A DNA stretch of 27,903 bases from Rhodospirillaceae bacterium (GTDB lineage: Bacteria > Pseudomonadota > Alphaproteobacteria > TMED109 > TMED131), in contig CACCMS010000011.1 of assembly GCA_902547175.1 (NCBI GenBank), forward strand, positions 1-27,903. The letters run 5' to 3'. How positions within the stretch are numbered: the stretch's first letter is position 1; each line of letters starts with the position of its first letter. The notes beneath the pieces were generated by a model. It saw nothing but the letters and a program-made list of their open reading frames with translations. It had not been told where the DNA came from and made no database searches. The position numbers and the translations under genes are program-made. Positions 1 to 10,033 of the stretch are shown here, in pieces.

Positions 1-848
1 CCTGGAATATTAGAAACCATATTTTCGATTTTTTTTGCAGATGCGTCCTTCTTAGGGCTAATTTCTAAAGAAAAGAATGTTTTAGTGTCTTTAAAAACAA
101 TATTAGTTGCCCTAAAGTCAGCTTGAGGACTTAAACCATAAGTAATAATTTTTTTATCTTCAATTTCTGATATAATAGTTTGTATAGTAGGGTCATCTAT
201 GCAAATAATTGCCGCTCCATAAAAAGGAATATTATTTATAAACCTTTTAAAAGCATTTTTTAATTCTTTAAAACTTTTATAAAAATCTATATGTTCAGCA
301 TCAATATTGGTAACAATTACAAAACTAGCGGGCAGTTTTAAAAAACTACCATCAGACTCATCTGCCTCTACAACCATCCAATCACTTCTTCCTAACTTTG
401 CATTACTATTATAGGAGTTTATTACACCACCATTTATTACGGTCGGATCATATTTAGCGTGTTCAAGAATAGTTGCCATTAAAGATGTGGTGGTAGTTTT
501 TCCATGAGTTCCTGCAACTGCTATAGTTTTTTTAAATCTCATTAATTCCGCAAGCATTTCAGCTCTTTTTACAATGGGAATTCTTTTTTTTCGCGCTTCA
601 ATAAGTTCAATATTATTTCTTTCTATAGCTGAAGAAATTACAACAATTGATGCGCCATTTATATTTTCTGTAGAATGTCCTATATTGACACATACCCGCA
701 ATTTTCTTAACCTTGCTATATTAAGATTTTCAGATATATCACTACCTGCTACTTCAAATCCCTGATTAACTAATACTTCAGCTATACCGCTCATTCCTAT
801 ACCGCCAATTCCAATAAAAAAAATTTTACCTATTTTTGTATCAAACAC
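1..848 (-). CDS. murC: UDP-N-acetylmuramate--L-alanine ligase, 5' part (runs off the window)
   Basis: MurC joins L-alanine to UDP-MurNAc in the cytoplasm, using ATP, as the first peptide step of peptidoglycan synthesis. Translating the minus strand from 848 gives about 282 uninterrupted codons. The N-terminal nucleotide-binding motif reads GIGGIGMSG, the Mur ligase ATP loop reads [10 protein letters not shown], and the central domain has [11 protein letters not shown]. The ligase C-terminal domain lies beyond base 1. The start is GTG at 848-846, chosen because an AGGGG Shine-Dalgarno sequence lies just upstream and the frame reaches the family N-terminus with no in-frame ATG nearby. The gene overlaps the end of murG by 8 bases, so the two are probably translationally coupled. 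The identification is firm; only the missing 3' part is unseen. Confidence 0.95.
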   Translation of the reverse strand, partial: MFDTKIGKIFFIGIGGIGMSGIAEVLVNQGFEVAGSDISENLNIARLRKLRVCVNIGHSTENINGASIVVISSAIERNNIELIEARKKRIPIVKRAEMLAELMRFKKTIAVAGTHGKTTTTSLMATILEHAKYDPTVINGGVINSYNSNAKLGRSDWMVVEADESDGSFLKLPASFVIVTNIDAEHIDFYKSFKELKNAFKRFINNIPFYGAAIICIDDPTIQTIISEIEDKKIITYGLSPQADFRATNIVFKDTKTFFSLEISPKKDASAKKIENMVSNIP

Positions 849-1935
849 TTTTATCCCCTAAACTTAAGATTAGTTTTTTTAGATTCTTAGCAGCTATTGG
901 TTTTCTAAGCCTTCTACTATTCAATGAAAACTTTTTTAATAAATTTGGATTATTAATTATTTGAGATATAGATTTAATAAAAATACCATTATCAATATCC
1001 TCTTCTTTTAGAAGCCACGCTGCATTATTATTTTTTATAACTATGGCATTTTCATATTGATGATTTCCTACTGAGTTTTTTATAGGAATATACATAGCAG
1101 GTACTCCTGCTGTAATACTTTCATGAATAGTAGAAGAACCTGCCCTAGCAATAATTAAACTAGCCTTATTAAAGTAGTTTTTTATATCCTTAAAAAAACT
1201 AACTACGTTGGACTTAATATAATTATTATTATAAATTTCTTTAACATTTAACAAATGCTCTTCTCTAACTTGATGAAAAATAATTAGTTTACTTTTTAAT
1301 CTTTTAGGCAGTTTTACAATAGCTTTAGCTAATCTATAAGATAGCAGGCTAGAACCTTGACTTCCACCCAGAATTAACAAAGTAAATAAGCCTTTGCTAG
1401 AAAATGGTTCATATTTATTTTTTTTCAAGTCTAAAAGCTGACTTCTTATTGGCATACCTACCTGTATGGTATCAGGATAATGCTCTTTTAAATTAAATGC
1501 AGATGTTCTAATTTTTATATATTTCCAAAATAACCTATTAGCTTTTCCCATTACTGCATTACCTTCGTGAAGAATTACATTTTTTTTCAAAACTAGTGCA
1601 GCCAATACAAATGGAACCTGAACATAGGAACCAAAGCCTACTATTATTTTTATATTATTTTTTCTTATAAAAAAAACAGCTTTAACAGTACTTAAAGTCA
1701 ATAAAATTAAAGATGCTATTTTTTTAATTAGCTTTTTTTTTTCAAAACCTAGTGCCTTAATTAAAAAAGGGTTTATTTTTGAAATTTCTTCAAATTTTAC
1801 ACCTCTCTGATCAGTAGCAAAATATAAATTACTATTTACATTTTTAAAAAGATTATAAACTGAAATCGCAGGAAAAATATGACCACCGGTGCCTCCTGCA
1901 ACAAATAAAATGTTGTTTTGGGTATTAGTACACAT
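841..1935 (-). CDS. murG: UDP-GlcNAc:undecaprenyl-PP-MurNAc-pentapeptide GlcNAc transferase (lipid II synthase)
   Basis: MurG adds GlcNAc to lipid I on the inner face of the cytoplasmic membrane, giving lipid II. The 364-residue product has the usual family length. The N-terminal glycine-rich loop [10 protein letters not shown] is at residues 14-23, and the second glycine-rich loop GGSQGS is at 190-195. The donor-binding segment [10 protein letters not shown] is at 263-272, followed by GVPAMYIP. The NHQYENA segment near 291 matches the family's usual DHQxxNA, with the Asp replaced by Asn. The ATG at 1935 overlaps the end of ftsW by 11 bases, and the gene overlaps murC by 8. It sits late in the dcw cluster between ftsW and murC, as is usual. 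Confidence 0.97.
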   Translation of the reverse strand: MCTNTQNNILFVAGGTGGHIFPAISVYNLFKNVNSNLYFATDQRGVKFEEISKINPFLIKALGFEKKKLIKKIASLILLTLSTVKAVFFIRKNNIKIIVGFGSYVQVPFVLAALVLKKNVILHEGNAVMGKANRLFWKYIKIRTSAFNLKEHYPDTIQVGMPIRSQLLDLKKNKYEPFSSKGLFTLLILGGSQGSSLLSYRLAKAIVKLPKRLKSKLIIFHQVREEHLLNVKEIYNNNYIKSNVVSFFKDIKNYFNKASLIIARAGSSTIHESITAGVPAMYIPIKNSVGNHQYENAIVIKNNNAAWLLKEEDIDNGIFIKSISQIINNPNLLKKFSLNSRRLRKPIAAKNLKKLILSLGDKSV

Positions 1936-3064
1936 ATATCAAACCTTTTTCTTTAAATTTTTTCTTAGTTAAAGAAAGAACCATACCCATTACAATTCCC
2001 ATAGAAATAATTGAAGATCCGCCATAAGAAAGGAAAGGGAAAGTTACACCTGTTGTTGGAATTAATTTCATTGATACCGCTATGTTTATAAATGCTTGAA
2101 TAATAAATAATATTAATAAACCTATACAACTAGTAACTTTAAATTGATTTTGACTATTACTAATTTTTTGTACACCTCTAAAAAATATAGCTAATAAAAT
2201 AAATACTAATAATATACAGACTAAGGCTCCATATTCCTCAGCTACAACTGGGAAAATAAAATCAGTATGTGAATCAGGTATATTATTTTTTACTGTACCT
2301 TGGCCTGGTCCCTTTCCTAAAATTCCACCTGCCTGATAAGCCTCTAAAGATTTTTCAATCTGAAAGTGTGTTAAATTAGAATTTAAGAAGTTGTCTATCC
2401 TATACTGAACGTGTGATAATTTTATATAAGCTATAAAAGCAGCAAGTATACCAATAATAACCATAAAAAATAAAAATCTAAAATTAATTCCAACTGTTAT
2501 GTATTGAAACATAAATACTAAGAATAATATTACAAACATACTAAAGTTAGGTTGAGCAAGAATTAATAGACTAGTAATAAATAAGAGTAAAAATGCTAAA
2601 ATTTTGCCACTAATACTATAACCTAGTAATTTAATACTTTCTTTTAAATTTAATAGAACTGAAAATACAATTATAATAAAAGGCTTCAAAAACTCTGATG
2701 GCTGAAACGAAAATCCAATAAAATTTAACCATCTTATTGAACCATTATTTTCTTTGCTTATCAAAAGTAAAGTAATTATAAAAATTATACTTAAAGCCAA
2801 ACCTATGTAAGAAATATTTATTAAGCCTCTAGTAGAAAATAATGAAAAAGTTATTAGTACCAATATTGAAAAAAAAGCAAATAGATAATGTTTTTTTATA
2901 AAATAAAACTCATTGAGGCTTTTAAGCTTTGCTACGTTAGGACTTGCAGTTGTAACAAATAATAAACCTAATATAATTAATAGAACTATAAGAGTAATAC
3001 TTATTAGATCTATTGACTTCAGCCATCTTTCAAAAAAATTAATTATTGCTACTTTTATTTCCAT
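1925..3064 (-). CDS. ftsW: Septal peptidoglycan glycosyltransferase (SEDS family)
   Basis: FtsW is the SEDS-family polymerase that links lipid II into septal glycan strands together with FtsI. The 379-residue protein is mostly hydrophobic, with about ten predicted membrane spans starting near residue 18. SEDS signatures are visible: QPSEFLKP in the middle, and PTTGVTFPFLSYGGSS near the C-terminus. RodA is the main alternative, but the position between murD and murG in the dcw cluster argues for FtsW. The start ATG shares one base with the murD stop (TAATG), an arrangement typical of translational coupling. Confidence 0.95.
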   Translation of the reverse strand: MEIKVAIINFFERWLKSIDLISITLIVLLIILGLLFVTTASPNVAKLKSLNEFYFIKKHYLFAFFSILVLITFSLFSTRGLINISYIGLALSIIFIITLLLISKENNGSIRWLNFIGFSFQPSEFLKPFIIIVFSVLLNLKESIKLLGYSISGKILAFLLLFITSLLILAQPNFSMFVILFLVFMFQYITVGINFRFLFFMVIIGILAAFIAYIKLSHVQYRIDNFLNSNLTHFQIEKSLEAYQAGGILGKGPGQGTVKNNIPDSHTDFIFPVVAEEYGALVCILLVFILLAIFFRGVQKISNSQNQFKVTSCIGLLILFIIQAFINIAVSMKLIPTTGVTFPFLSYGGSSIISMGIVMGMVLSLTKKKFKEKGLIYVY

Positions 3065-4416
3065 TAAGCAACTTTCTTTCTAATATTTTTAAATAATTTT
3101 TTAAAACAATCGCCTCTTTCCTGAAAGCTTTTATAATTATCAAAAGAAGCAGATGCAGGAGAAAATAGTATTGGATAAAGTTTCCCTGAAGATAAGCTTT
3201 TTTTATAAGACCTCTCCAATGCTTCTTGTAAGTTTTCGCAAACTTTATTTGGAAGCTGCCTATTTATATATTTTTTTATTTTATTAGCATTTTCTCCTAC
3301 TAAATACGTCTGAATAATTATATTAGAAAATTTATTTAATTCTTTAAAGCTCTCACCTTTATCAGATCCTCCAGCTATTAAAATTACTTTTTTAAAAGAT
3401 CTTATAGCAGAACAGGTTGCTGCTACGTTTGTTGCTTTTGAGTCATTATAAAATGAAATTTTTTTAATTTTCCCCAAAAATTCTATTCTATGAGGTAATC
3501 CTTCAAATTTATTTAAATCTTTAATAATTTTATTTGCCTTTAACCCTAGAGCAAGTAATGCAGAAAATGCTATAGTGTAATTTAATTGATTATGTTTTAA
3601 TTTTAAAAAGGTATTTTCTTTTAGAGAGTATTTTTTGTTTGTAAAGAAGTTATCATAAATATTATTATTTTTATAATAAATACCTTTAGAAAAACTTGAC
3701 TTATTGCTAATTTTTATTATTTCTGCTTTAGTGACAGCTTTCTTTTTAAAATAATTTTTTATATTTTCATCATCATAATTTAGTATTAAAAAATCTTCTT
3801 TATTTTGATTTTTAGATATATTTATTTTAGCCTTAAGATAGTTATCAAAGGTTTTATGATAATTTAAATGATCATTATTTATGTTACTTATAATACTTAT
3901 ACTGGGTTTAAAACTATCAATATAATCTAGTTGAAAAGATGAAAGCTCTATAACAAAGTGTTTATTTTTTTTGTCTAAATTATCCAGTATAGTATTTCCA
4001 AAGTTTCCAAGCGGTTGTGTTTTTAAAACGCTTGATATCATTAATGCAATGGTGGATTTACCATTTGTACCTGTAACGCCTAATATAGGTTGATTAGTAT
4101 TTCTAATAAGTTGATTTTCCCAAAATAGTTCTATGTCACTAGAAATTCTTATATTTTTTTTAACAGCTTTCTTTATAAGTTTATGATTTTTACTTATTCC
4201 TGGAGATACAAATATAGTAAAAAAATCAGATATTTTTTTTTCTTTTTCATTAAAAAAATTTTTAGAATTCAACTCATTTTTAATAACATCTAAATTATCA
4301 TCATATATAAAAATATTAACTTTTTGATCATTAAAAAATTTTAAAATCGACTTCCCAGTCTTTCCAAAACCAATAATTAATATATCTTTTTTATAATATT
4401 TTGTTTTTAATTCCAT
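3064..4416 (-). CDS. murD: UDP-N-acetylmuramoyl-L-alanine--D-glutamate ligase
   Basis: MurD adds D-glutamate to UDP-MurNAc-L-Ala in the cytoplasm. The 450-residue protein shows the expected N-terminal Rossmann-like loop GFGKTG at residues 16-21. The ATP-binding loop GVTGTNGKST is near 113-122. The central ligase segment has IISNINNDHLNYH, and the C-terminal domain has FYNDSKATN and AGGSDKGE, all typical of MurD. It starts only two bases after the mraY stop and shares its last base with the ftsW start. It is very lysine- and asparagine-rich, like its neighbours, which reflects base composition rather than transfer. Confidence 0.97.
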   Translation of the reverse strand: MELKTKYYKKDILIIGFGKTGKSILKFFNDQKVNIFIYDDNLDVIKNELNSKNFFNEKEKKISDFFTIFVSPGISKNHKLIKKAVKKNIRISSDIELFWENQLIRNTNQPILGVTGTNGKSTIALMISSVLKTQPLGNFGNTILDNLDKKNKHFVIELSSFQLDYIDSFKPSISIISNINNDHLNYHKTFDNYLKAKINISKNQNKEDFLILNYDDENIKNYFKKKAVTKAEIIKISNKSSFSKGIYYKNNNIYDNFFTNKKYSLKENTFLKLKHNQLNYTIAFSALLALGLKANKIIKDLNKFEGLPHRIEFLGKIKKISFYNDSKATNVAATCSAIRSFKKVILIAGGSDKGESFKELNKFSNIIIQTYLVGENANKIKKYINRQLPNKVCENLQEALERSYKKSLSSGKLYPILFSPASASFDNYKSFQERGDCFKKLFKNIRKKVA

Positions 4417-4418
4417 AT

Positions 4419-5504
4419 TTATCTAATCTTAAATGTAATCAAACTTATTATTGCCAAAAGTATTGATATAATCCAAAATCTAATCACTATAGTAGACTCA
4501 GACCAACCTTTTTGCTCAAAATGATGATGAAGAGGAGCCATTCTAAAAACTCTTTTTCCAGTAAGCTTAAATGAAGCCACTTGAACAATTACTGAAATCG
4601 CTTCCAAAACAAACAATCCACCTGCTACTAGAAGAATTAACTCATTTTTTGTTATTACGCTTATAGCTCCAATAGCTGCTCCAGCTGATAATGAGCCAGT
4701 ATCTCCCATGAATATCTTAGCAGGTGGTGCATTAAACCATAAAAAACCTAATCCTGCTCCAATAAAAGCAGCACAAAAAACAGCTATTTCTCCTACTCCA
4801 CTGATATAAGTTAAATTTAAATAATCTGAATATATTGTATTTCCAACTAGATATGCAATGATTGAAAAAGTAGACAAAACTATCATGATTGGCACAATTG
4901 CAAGTCCATCTAACCCATCAGTTAAATTTACTGAGTTAGATGAACCTACTATTACCAACATACCAAAAATGAACCAAAAATAACCTAAGTCTATGTAAAG
5001 GTTTTTAAATATTGGAAATAAAAGCTGCGTATTGCTCTGTTCTGAAGACAACAATAATAAATAACAAAATGCGAAAGTTATAAAAATTTGAATAATTATC
5101 TTAATTTTGCCGGATAAACCCTTAAACGAAAAATTTTTTAGCTTTAAATAATCATCTATAAACCCTATAAAGCCAAAGCTCAGTGTTATAAATAATACTA
5201 ACCATAAATAAATATTAAATAAGTCTGTCCACATTATTACAGATACAGTTAATGCAAACAAAATTAAAGTGCCTCCCATTGTTGGAGTACCTTTTTTTGC
5301 TTCTATCTGCCATTTTGGGCCATCATCTCTTATAGGTTGTCCTAATTTTTGTTTAACCTTAAAATATTGAATTAATTTTGGTCCTACTAAAAAACTTATT
5401 AAAATAGAAGTAATAAAAGCTCCACTTGCTCTGAAAGTTAAATATTTAAAAACATTTAAATAGCTGAACTGATCTATTAATAATAAAGAAACATAATAAA
5501 TCAT
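4419..5504 (-). CDS. mraY: Phospho-N-acetylmuramoyl-pentapeptide transferase
   Basis: MraY moves phospho-MurNAc-pentapeptide from UDP to undecaprenyl phosphate, making lipid I in the cytoplasmic membrane. The 361-residue protein has about ten membrane spans. The catalytic aspartate pair is seen in FIDDYLK (D117-D118). NLTDGLDGLA is at 193-202, MGDTGS at 266-271, and the family histidine cluster PLHHHFE at 324-330. GQPIRDDGP and GTPTMGG near residues 55-78 are also characteristic. The ATG at 5504 overlaps the murF stop in an ATGA junction, so translation is likely coupled to murF. Confidence 0.98.
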   Translation of the reverse strand: MIYYVSLLLIDQFSYLNVFKYLTFRASGAFITSILISFLVGPKLIQYFKVKQKLGQPIRDDGPKWQIEAKKGTPTMGGTLILFALTVSVIMWTDLFNIYLWLVLFITLSFGFIGFIDDYLKLKNFSFKGLSGKIKIIIQIFITFAFCYLLLLSSEQSNTQLLFPIFKNLYIDLGYFWFIFGMLVIVGSSNSVNLTDGLDGLAIVPIMIVLSTFSIIAYLVGNTIYSDYLNLTYISGVGEIAVFCAAFIGAGLGFLWFNAPPAKIFMGDTGSLSAGAAIGAISVITKNELILLVAGGLFVLEAISVIVQVASFKLTGKRVFRMAPLHHHFEQKGWSESTIVIRFWIISILLAIISLITFKIR

Positions 5505-6892
5505 AATTTCTCACACTCATTTACAATCTTGTTTATAATTTTTTTTAAATTTATAGAATTGGAACCTTTTAATAAAATAGCATCCCCACTTTTTAAAGAT
5601 TTTAATATTTTTTCTGAAATACGGTCTAAATTATCGTCGTGATATTTGTACTTAATATTTTTTAATACTTTACTCATTTCAAGCATATTTTTTCCTACTG
5701 TATATAAAACATTAAATTGAAATTTTTTTATTTTTGTTCCTAAACCTTTATGTATTTTTTTACTCTCATCTCCCAATTCTAACATCTCTCCTAATACTAA
5801 AATTTTTTTACCAATTACTTTTAATTTTGAAAAACTTTTTAAAGAAGCAATTAATGATGCTGGGTTTGAGTTATATGAATCATCAATTAATAGAAAGCAT
5901 CTATCTTCATATCTTAATTTTATTATATTTCCCCTACCCTGTGGTACCTGAAAAGAAGATAATGCACCAAGTATTTCCGTAAAATCTATTTTAAAATAAA
6001 CAGCTAAACCTAAAATAGATAAACTGTTATGAATCCAATGTTCTCCTAAAGAAGGCATAAGCCATGATATCTTTTTCCCATAACATAGTGCCTGCACAAG
6101 GTATTTTTTATTACTTAAAGAGAGATTTAATAACCTGATATTATTTTCACTACCTTTACCATAAGTAATAATATTTTGTATACCTAGTTTTTTTGCCTTG
6201 CTTTTAATGTACTTGCTAAAATTTGTATCATTATTAATTATAAAACATCCTTTTTTATCTAGACTTTCTAAAACTTCACTTTTTGCATCAGCTATATTTT
6301 TTAGAGACTTTAAACCCTCGAGATGTGACTTTTCAATAGCAGTTAATACTGCAACTTCAGGCTTTACTAATTTTACAAGTTCCCTAATCTCTCCTTTTTT
6401 ATTCATTCCAATCTCAAGAACACAATAATTTAAATTTGGAGGAACTCTTGCTAATGATAGAGGTACTCCTAGATGATTATTATAACTACTTTCATTTGAG
6501 TATGTACTGGCTACTTTTGATAAAGCTAGATGCATCATATCTTTGGTTCCAGTCTTGCCCACACTTCCAGTTACAGCAATAAATTTAGCTTTAGATCTCA
6601 TTCTAGCATTTTTTGCCATCCTTTCTAAGGTATCAAAAACATTATTGACTTTTGCTAAAGTAATTTTTTTATTATTAATTAAGTTTTCACTAATCAAGCA
6701 TGCAATTGCTCCTCTCTCAGAAGCAGAGTTAATAAAATCATGTCCATTAAAATTTTCTCCATTTAATGCACAAAACAAATCACCTCTTTTTACTTTTCTA
6801 CTATCTATTTCTACACCAGATGCTTCCCATTTTTTTGAGGACTTGGCATTAACTAATTTTTTTAACGATGAGGAGTTCCATAAAATACTCAT
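5501..6892 (-). CDS. murF: UDP-MurNAc-tripeptide--D-alanyl-D-alanine ligase
   Basis: MurF adds the D-Ala-D-Ala dipeptide, completing the soluble pentapeptide precursor. The 463-residue product contains an N-terminal substrate domain (GVEIDSRKVKRGDLF), the ATP loop AVTGSVGKTGTK around residues 106-117, and the MurF-typical IDDSYNSNPAS in the C-terminal domain, followed by VLGEMLELGDES. The ATG at 6892 overlaps the murE stop as ATGA, and its own stop overlaps mraY in the same way. The order murE-murF-mraY is the standard one. The assignment is secure. Confidence 0.97.
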   Translation of the reverse strand: MSILWNSSSLKKLVNAKSSKKWEASGVEIDSRKVKRGDLFCALNGENFNGHDFINSASERGAIACLISENLINNKKITLAKVNNVFDTLERMAKNARMRSKAKFIAVTGSVGKTGTKDMMHLALSKVASTYSNESSYNNHLGVPLSLARVPPNLNYCVLEIGMNKKGEIRELVKLVKPEVAVLTAIEKSHLEGLKSLKNIADAKSEVLESLDKKGCFIINNDTNFSKYIKSKAKKLGIQNIITYGKGSENNIRLLNLSLSNKKYLVQALCYGKKISWLMPSLGEHWIHNSLSILGLAVYFKIDFTEILGALSSFQVPQGRGNIIKLRYEDRCFLLIDDSYNSNPASLIASLKSFSKLKVIGKKILVLGEMLELGDESKKIHKGLGTKIKKFQFNVLYTVGKNMLEMSKVLKNIKYKYHDDNLDRISEKILKSLKSGDAILLKGSNSINLKKIINKIVNECEKL

Positions 6893-8352
6893 AATGACAA
6901 CCTCTTATCAAAATATTCCTTTGCTACTGTCTCATCATCAAATAATGAAACTTTACCCTTTATCTCTTGAGTTTTTTCATGACCTTTTCCTGCTATGAGA
7001 AGAATGTCGTTTTTTTTCATTATACTTATAGCTTTTGAAATTGCTTTTTTTCTTCCATCCACATTAATTGACTTTTTACAGTAAGTAGCTATTTCATTTC
7101 TAATAGAAGCTGGATCTTCATTTCTAGGATTATCATCTGTAATGAAAACTATATCTGCAAATTTTTCTGCTACTGTTCCCATCATCTTTCGTTTACCCTT
7201 ATCTCTCTCTCCTCCGCAACCAAAAACTAACACTAGCCTTGCATTGATTTTTAGAATTAATCTTAGTGCAACTAAACTTTTTTTAAGAGCCTCAGGTGTG
7301 TGTGCATAATCAATATAAATAGATAAGGTTTTTGTTCTTATTGATATTTTCTTTAATCTTCCTTTTGACTTTTTTATTCTTTCAGTATTTTCTAAAATTT
7401 TATTAATTTTTAAACCATTTAGTTTTGCTAAAATAATAGCACCTACTAAATTTTCAATTTCATATTCAGCAATAAGTTTGCATTTAAATCTATATTGATT
7501 ATTTTCATTTTTTATAGTTACAGTAGTATTTTTTAGAAGTCTATTAACATCTATAATTCTCCAATCACATTGCTTACCGTATCCATATGTAATATTGGTA
7601 ATTTTTTTTGAGTCACAAATATTTTTTATTTTCTTTCCATACTTATCATCAATACAAATAACCGCTTTACCTTTTTCATCTAATAAACTTTCAAATAATC
7701 TTCTTTTACTAGAAAAATACTTTTTCATATCTTTATGATAGTCAAGATGGTCCCTGCTTAAGTTTGTAAATAATGCAAACTTAACCTTTACTTTATCCAT
7801 CCTCTTTTGCTCCAATGCATGACTTGAGGCCTCCATTGCTAAAAAGTTAATATTTTTATTTTTTAAATTATCTAATTCTCTATGTAGTGTTATTGCATCT
7901 AATGTAGTTAGCTTAGTTTTTTTATACACATTCTTATATTTAATTCCTAATGTTCCAAAACTAGCACCATTAATATTATTTTGTTTCCATATTTCATATA
8001 AAAAGTTTACTACAGACGTTTTACCATTTGTTCCTGTTACAGCTGAAATATACTTTGGTTGATATGGAAAAAAATCCTTTGCAATTTTAGCTACAGCTAA
8101 TCTTGTATCATCTGTTACAAGAATGTTTTTAACTGTTTTATTCAAATTATTTATATCTGTTCTTTTGCATAAAACCGCCTTAGCTCCAAACTTTAATGCA
8201 TCTGAGATATATTGATTATTTTCTTTTATTAAAGCAAACAACATCCCCTTTTTAATTTTTCTAGAATCAAAAGAAATTCCAGACACTTTTAGTCTTTCAT
8301 GCTCCATTCTGTAAACTTTTATGTTCTGATCTGTTAATTTAGTAAGATACAA
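6889..8352 (-). CDS. murE: UDP-MurNAc-L-Ala-D-Glu--meso-diaminopimelate ligase
   Basis: MurE adds the third amino acid of the stem peptide. The DNPR motif at residues 407-410 (DDNPRNEDP) is the signature of meso-diaminopimelate-specific enzymes, so the wall should be the Gram-negative A1-gamma type. Also visible are FDSRKIKKG (28-36), the ATP loop VTGTNGKTS (105-113) and EASSHALEQKR (174-184). The start is a TTG at 8352 with an AGGCGAG-like Shine-Dalgarno sequence a few bases upstream. The first in-frame ATG (residue 16) would remove part of the N-terminal substrate domain. The gene overlaps ftsI by 14 bases. Length (487) is normal. Confidence 0.96.
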   Translation of the reverse strand: MYLTKLTDQNIKVYRMEHERLKVSGISFDSRKIKKGMLFALIKENNQYISDALKFGAKAVLCKRTDINNLNKTVKNILVTDDTRLAVAKIAKDFFPYQPKYISAVTGTNGKTSVVNFLYEIWKQNNINGASFGTLGIKYKNVYKKTKLTTLDAITLHRELDNLKNKNINFLAMEASSHALEQKRMDKVKVKFALFTNLSRDHLDYHKDMKKYFSSKRRLFESLLDEKGKAVICIDDKYGKKIKNICDSKKITNITYGYGKQCDWRIIDVNRLLKNTTVTIKNENNQYRFKCKLIAEYEIENLVGAIILAKLNGLKINKILENTERIKKSKGRLKKISIRTKTLSIYIDYAHTPEALKKSLVALRLILKINARLVLVFGCGGERDKGKRKMMGTVAEKFADIVFITDDNPRNEDPASIRNEIATYCKKSINVDGRKKAISKAISIMKKNDILLIAGKGHEKTQEIKGKVSLFDDETVAKEYFDKRLSL

Positions 8353-10033
8353 AATTTAACTCGCCTTTTTTATCAACTAATAACTCTGGGTCTAAATTAT
8401 AGTTTTTAGTGATTCCTAAAATAGGAAAAATTCTTCGATAAATATTTGCTGTTACTGGAGCAGCAGTTTTACCGCCTGTGGCTCCTTTTCTATAATTTTT
8501 TACATCACCTAAAGAAGGCTCATCAAATAATACTAAACTTATAAATTTAGGATTTTCTATGGGAAAAATAGACAAAAATGATGAAACTAATTTAGTTTTG
8601 TCATATTTTCCTTTTTCAGCTTTTTCGCCCGTTGCTGTCTTGCCTCCAATTTTAAAGCCATTTAATTTAGCCTTTCTAGCTGTGCCGTTTATTGTGTTTT
8701 CATACATTAGGTATTTAAGAGTATGAATTGTATTTTCTGATAAGAATTTTGTTTTATCAATTTTGTCTTCTTTATTCTTTGTATGTATTTGAGTTTTGTA
8801 ATTTAAATTATTATTAAATAACTTTGATGATGCTTCTATCATTTGAATTGGTGATATAGATAGACCGTGGCCATAGGATAAAGTCGCTGTTTGTATTTTA
8901 CCCCATATCTTAGGAGTTATTGGTTTAGTTTTTTCAGTTAAATTTATATTAGAAATATTTAATAAACCTATCTTGTCATAAAAATTTTTTAATTTTAATT
9001 TACCTACCTCTAGAGCAATAAGACTACTGCCAATATTAGATGAATTTAGGAAAATTTCTTTTGTAGATAAAATTCTATTTTGTGGTTTGTAATCTCTTAT
9101 TTCATAATTTGCTATTTTAATTGACTTGGTTGCATCAAACTTTGTTTCTAAATTTACCTGAGATAGATCTAAAGCTGCAGCAATAGTAAACATTTTGAAT
9201 GTAGATCCCATTTCATACAAATTCAAAGTTGCAGTATTCGTGTAACTATTTAACTCAGGATTAATGCTTTGATTTGGGTTAAAATCAGGTAAGCTGACTA
9301 ATGACAAAATTTCACCATTGTTTAAATCAGCAATAATTGCAGTAGCACCCTTAGAGTTGTATTTAATTCTTGCTTTTTCTAACTCATCTCTAACTATATA
9401 TTGTAATCTTATATCAATACTCAAATTTATATCTTCCCCTAAATGCAATTTATTGTTAAAACTTCTCTCTGCACCTAATTGTCCAACCATATTTCCATTT
9501 ACATGCCCTACTAAATGAGAAGCAATTTCTCTATGAGGATAAAATCTTTTAATTACCGGTACAAACTCAACTCCTGGAATGCCTAAATTATTTATTGTTT
9601 TTGCCTGAGGTGCAGTAATATTTTTTTTAATGAGCACTTCATATTTTTCTTTATTTTTAAGTTTTTTAAATAATGCTTTACTATCATTTAAACTAATATG
9701 ATTGCTAAGCATATTGATAGTGTACAAAGGGTCCTTAATTTTTTTAGGATATGCTTTTAAATTATAAATATAAATATTAGAAGCTAATATTCTATTATTT
9801 CTATCTAACAACATACCCCTATTTTTATTATCTATTTTTTTAATTTCATTTTTATCAATCATACTTAAGTTTTTCTTTGGGAATGAAACCTCAACTAGCC
9901 TCATAATGATTACTAAACCTATAATTCCTATTAAAAAAGAAATAATTAACAGTATCTTGTTATATTTTTTTTCTTTTTTATTTAGCTCTAATGAGTCTGA
10001 AATAACTATATCATTCATCTGTATATCTTTCAT
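8339..10033 (-). CDS. ftsI: Septal peptidoglycan transpeptidase, class B penicillin-binding protein (PBP3)
   Basis: FtsI crosslinks septal peptidoglycan in the periplasm and works with FtsW. One membrane anchor lies at about residues 27-46, followed by the pedestal segment (RGMLLDRNNRILA, 72-84) and the transpeptidase domain. The acyl-serine motif STFK is at 277-280 (S277, K280) and SSN is at 331-333. The third motif is GGKTATGEK (463-471), so the usual KTG is KTA at 465-467; this is discussed as a finding. Two starts are possible: ATG at 10033 (used here, 23-base overlap with ftsL) or ATG at 10018 (residue 6). Neither has a strong Shine-Dalgarno sequence. The 564-residue length is normal. 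Confidence 0.94.
   Translation of the reverse strand: MKDIQMNDIVISDSLELNKKEKKYNKILLIISFLIGIIGLVIIMRLVEVSFPKKNLSMIDKNEIKKIDNKNRGMLLDRNNRILASNIYIYNLKAYPKKIKDPLYTINMLSNHISLNDSKALFKKLKNKEKYEVLIKKNITAPQAKTINNLGIPGVEFVPVIKRFYPHREIASHLVGHVNGNMVGQLGAERSFNNKLHLGEDINLSIDIRLQYIVRDELEKARIKYNSKGATAIIADLNNGEILSLVSLPDFNPNQSINPELNSYTNTATLNLYEMGSTFKMFTIAAALDLSQVNLETKFDATKSIKIANYEIRDYKPQNRILSTKEIFLNSSNIGSSLIALEVGKLKLKNFYDKIGLLNISNINLTEKTKPITPKIWGKIQTATLSYGHGLSISPIQMIEASSKLFNNNLNYKTQIHTKNKEDKIDKTKFLSENTIHTLKYLMYENTINGTARKAKLNGFKIGGKTATGEKAEKGKYDKTKLVSSFLSIFPIENPKFISLVLFDEPSLGDVKNYRKGATGGKTAAPVTANIYRRIFPILGITKNYNLDPELLVDKKGELNFVSY

Noticed and set aside
574..765. 63-residue plus-strand reading frame at the left end
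   Set aside because: The opposite strand reads cleanly as the N-terminal half of MurC.
6543..6998. 151-residue plus-strand reading frame opposite murF/murE
   Set aside because: The murF and murE frames are full-length with all family motifs, so this is a shadow.
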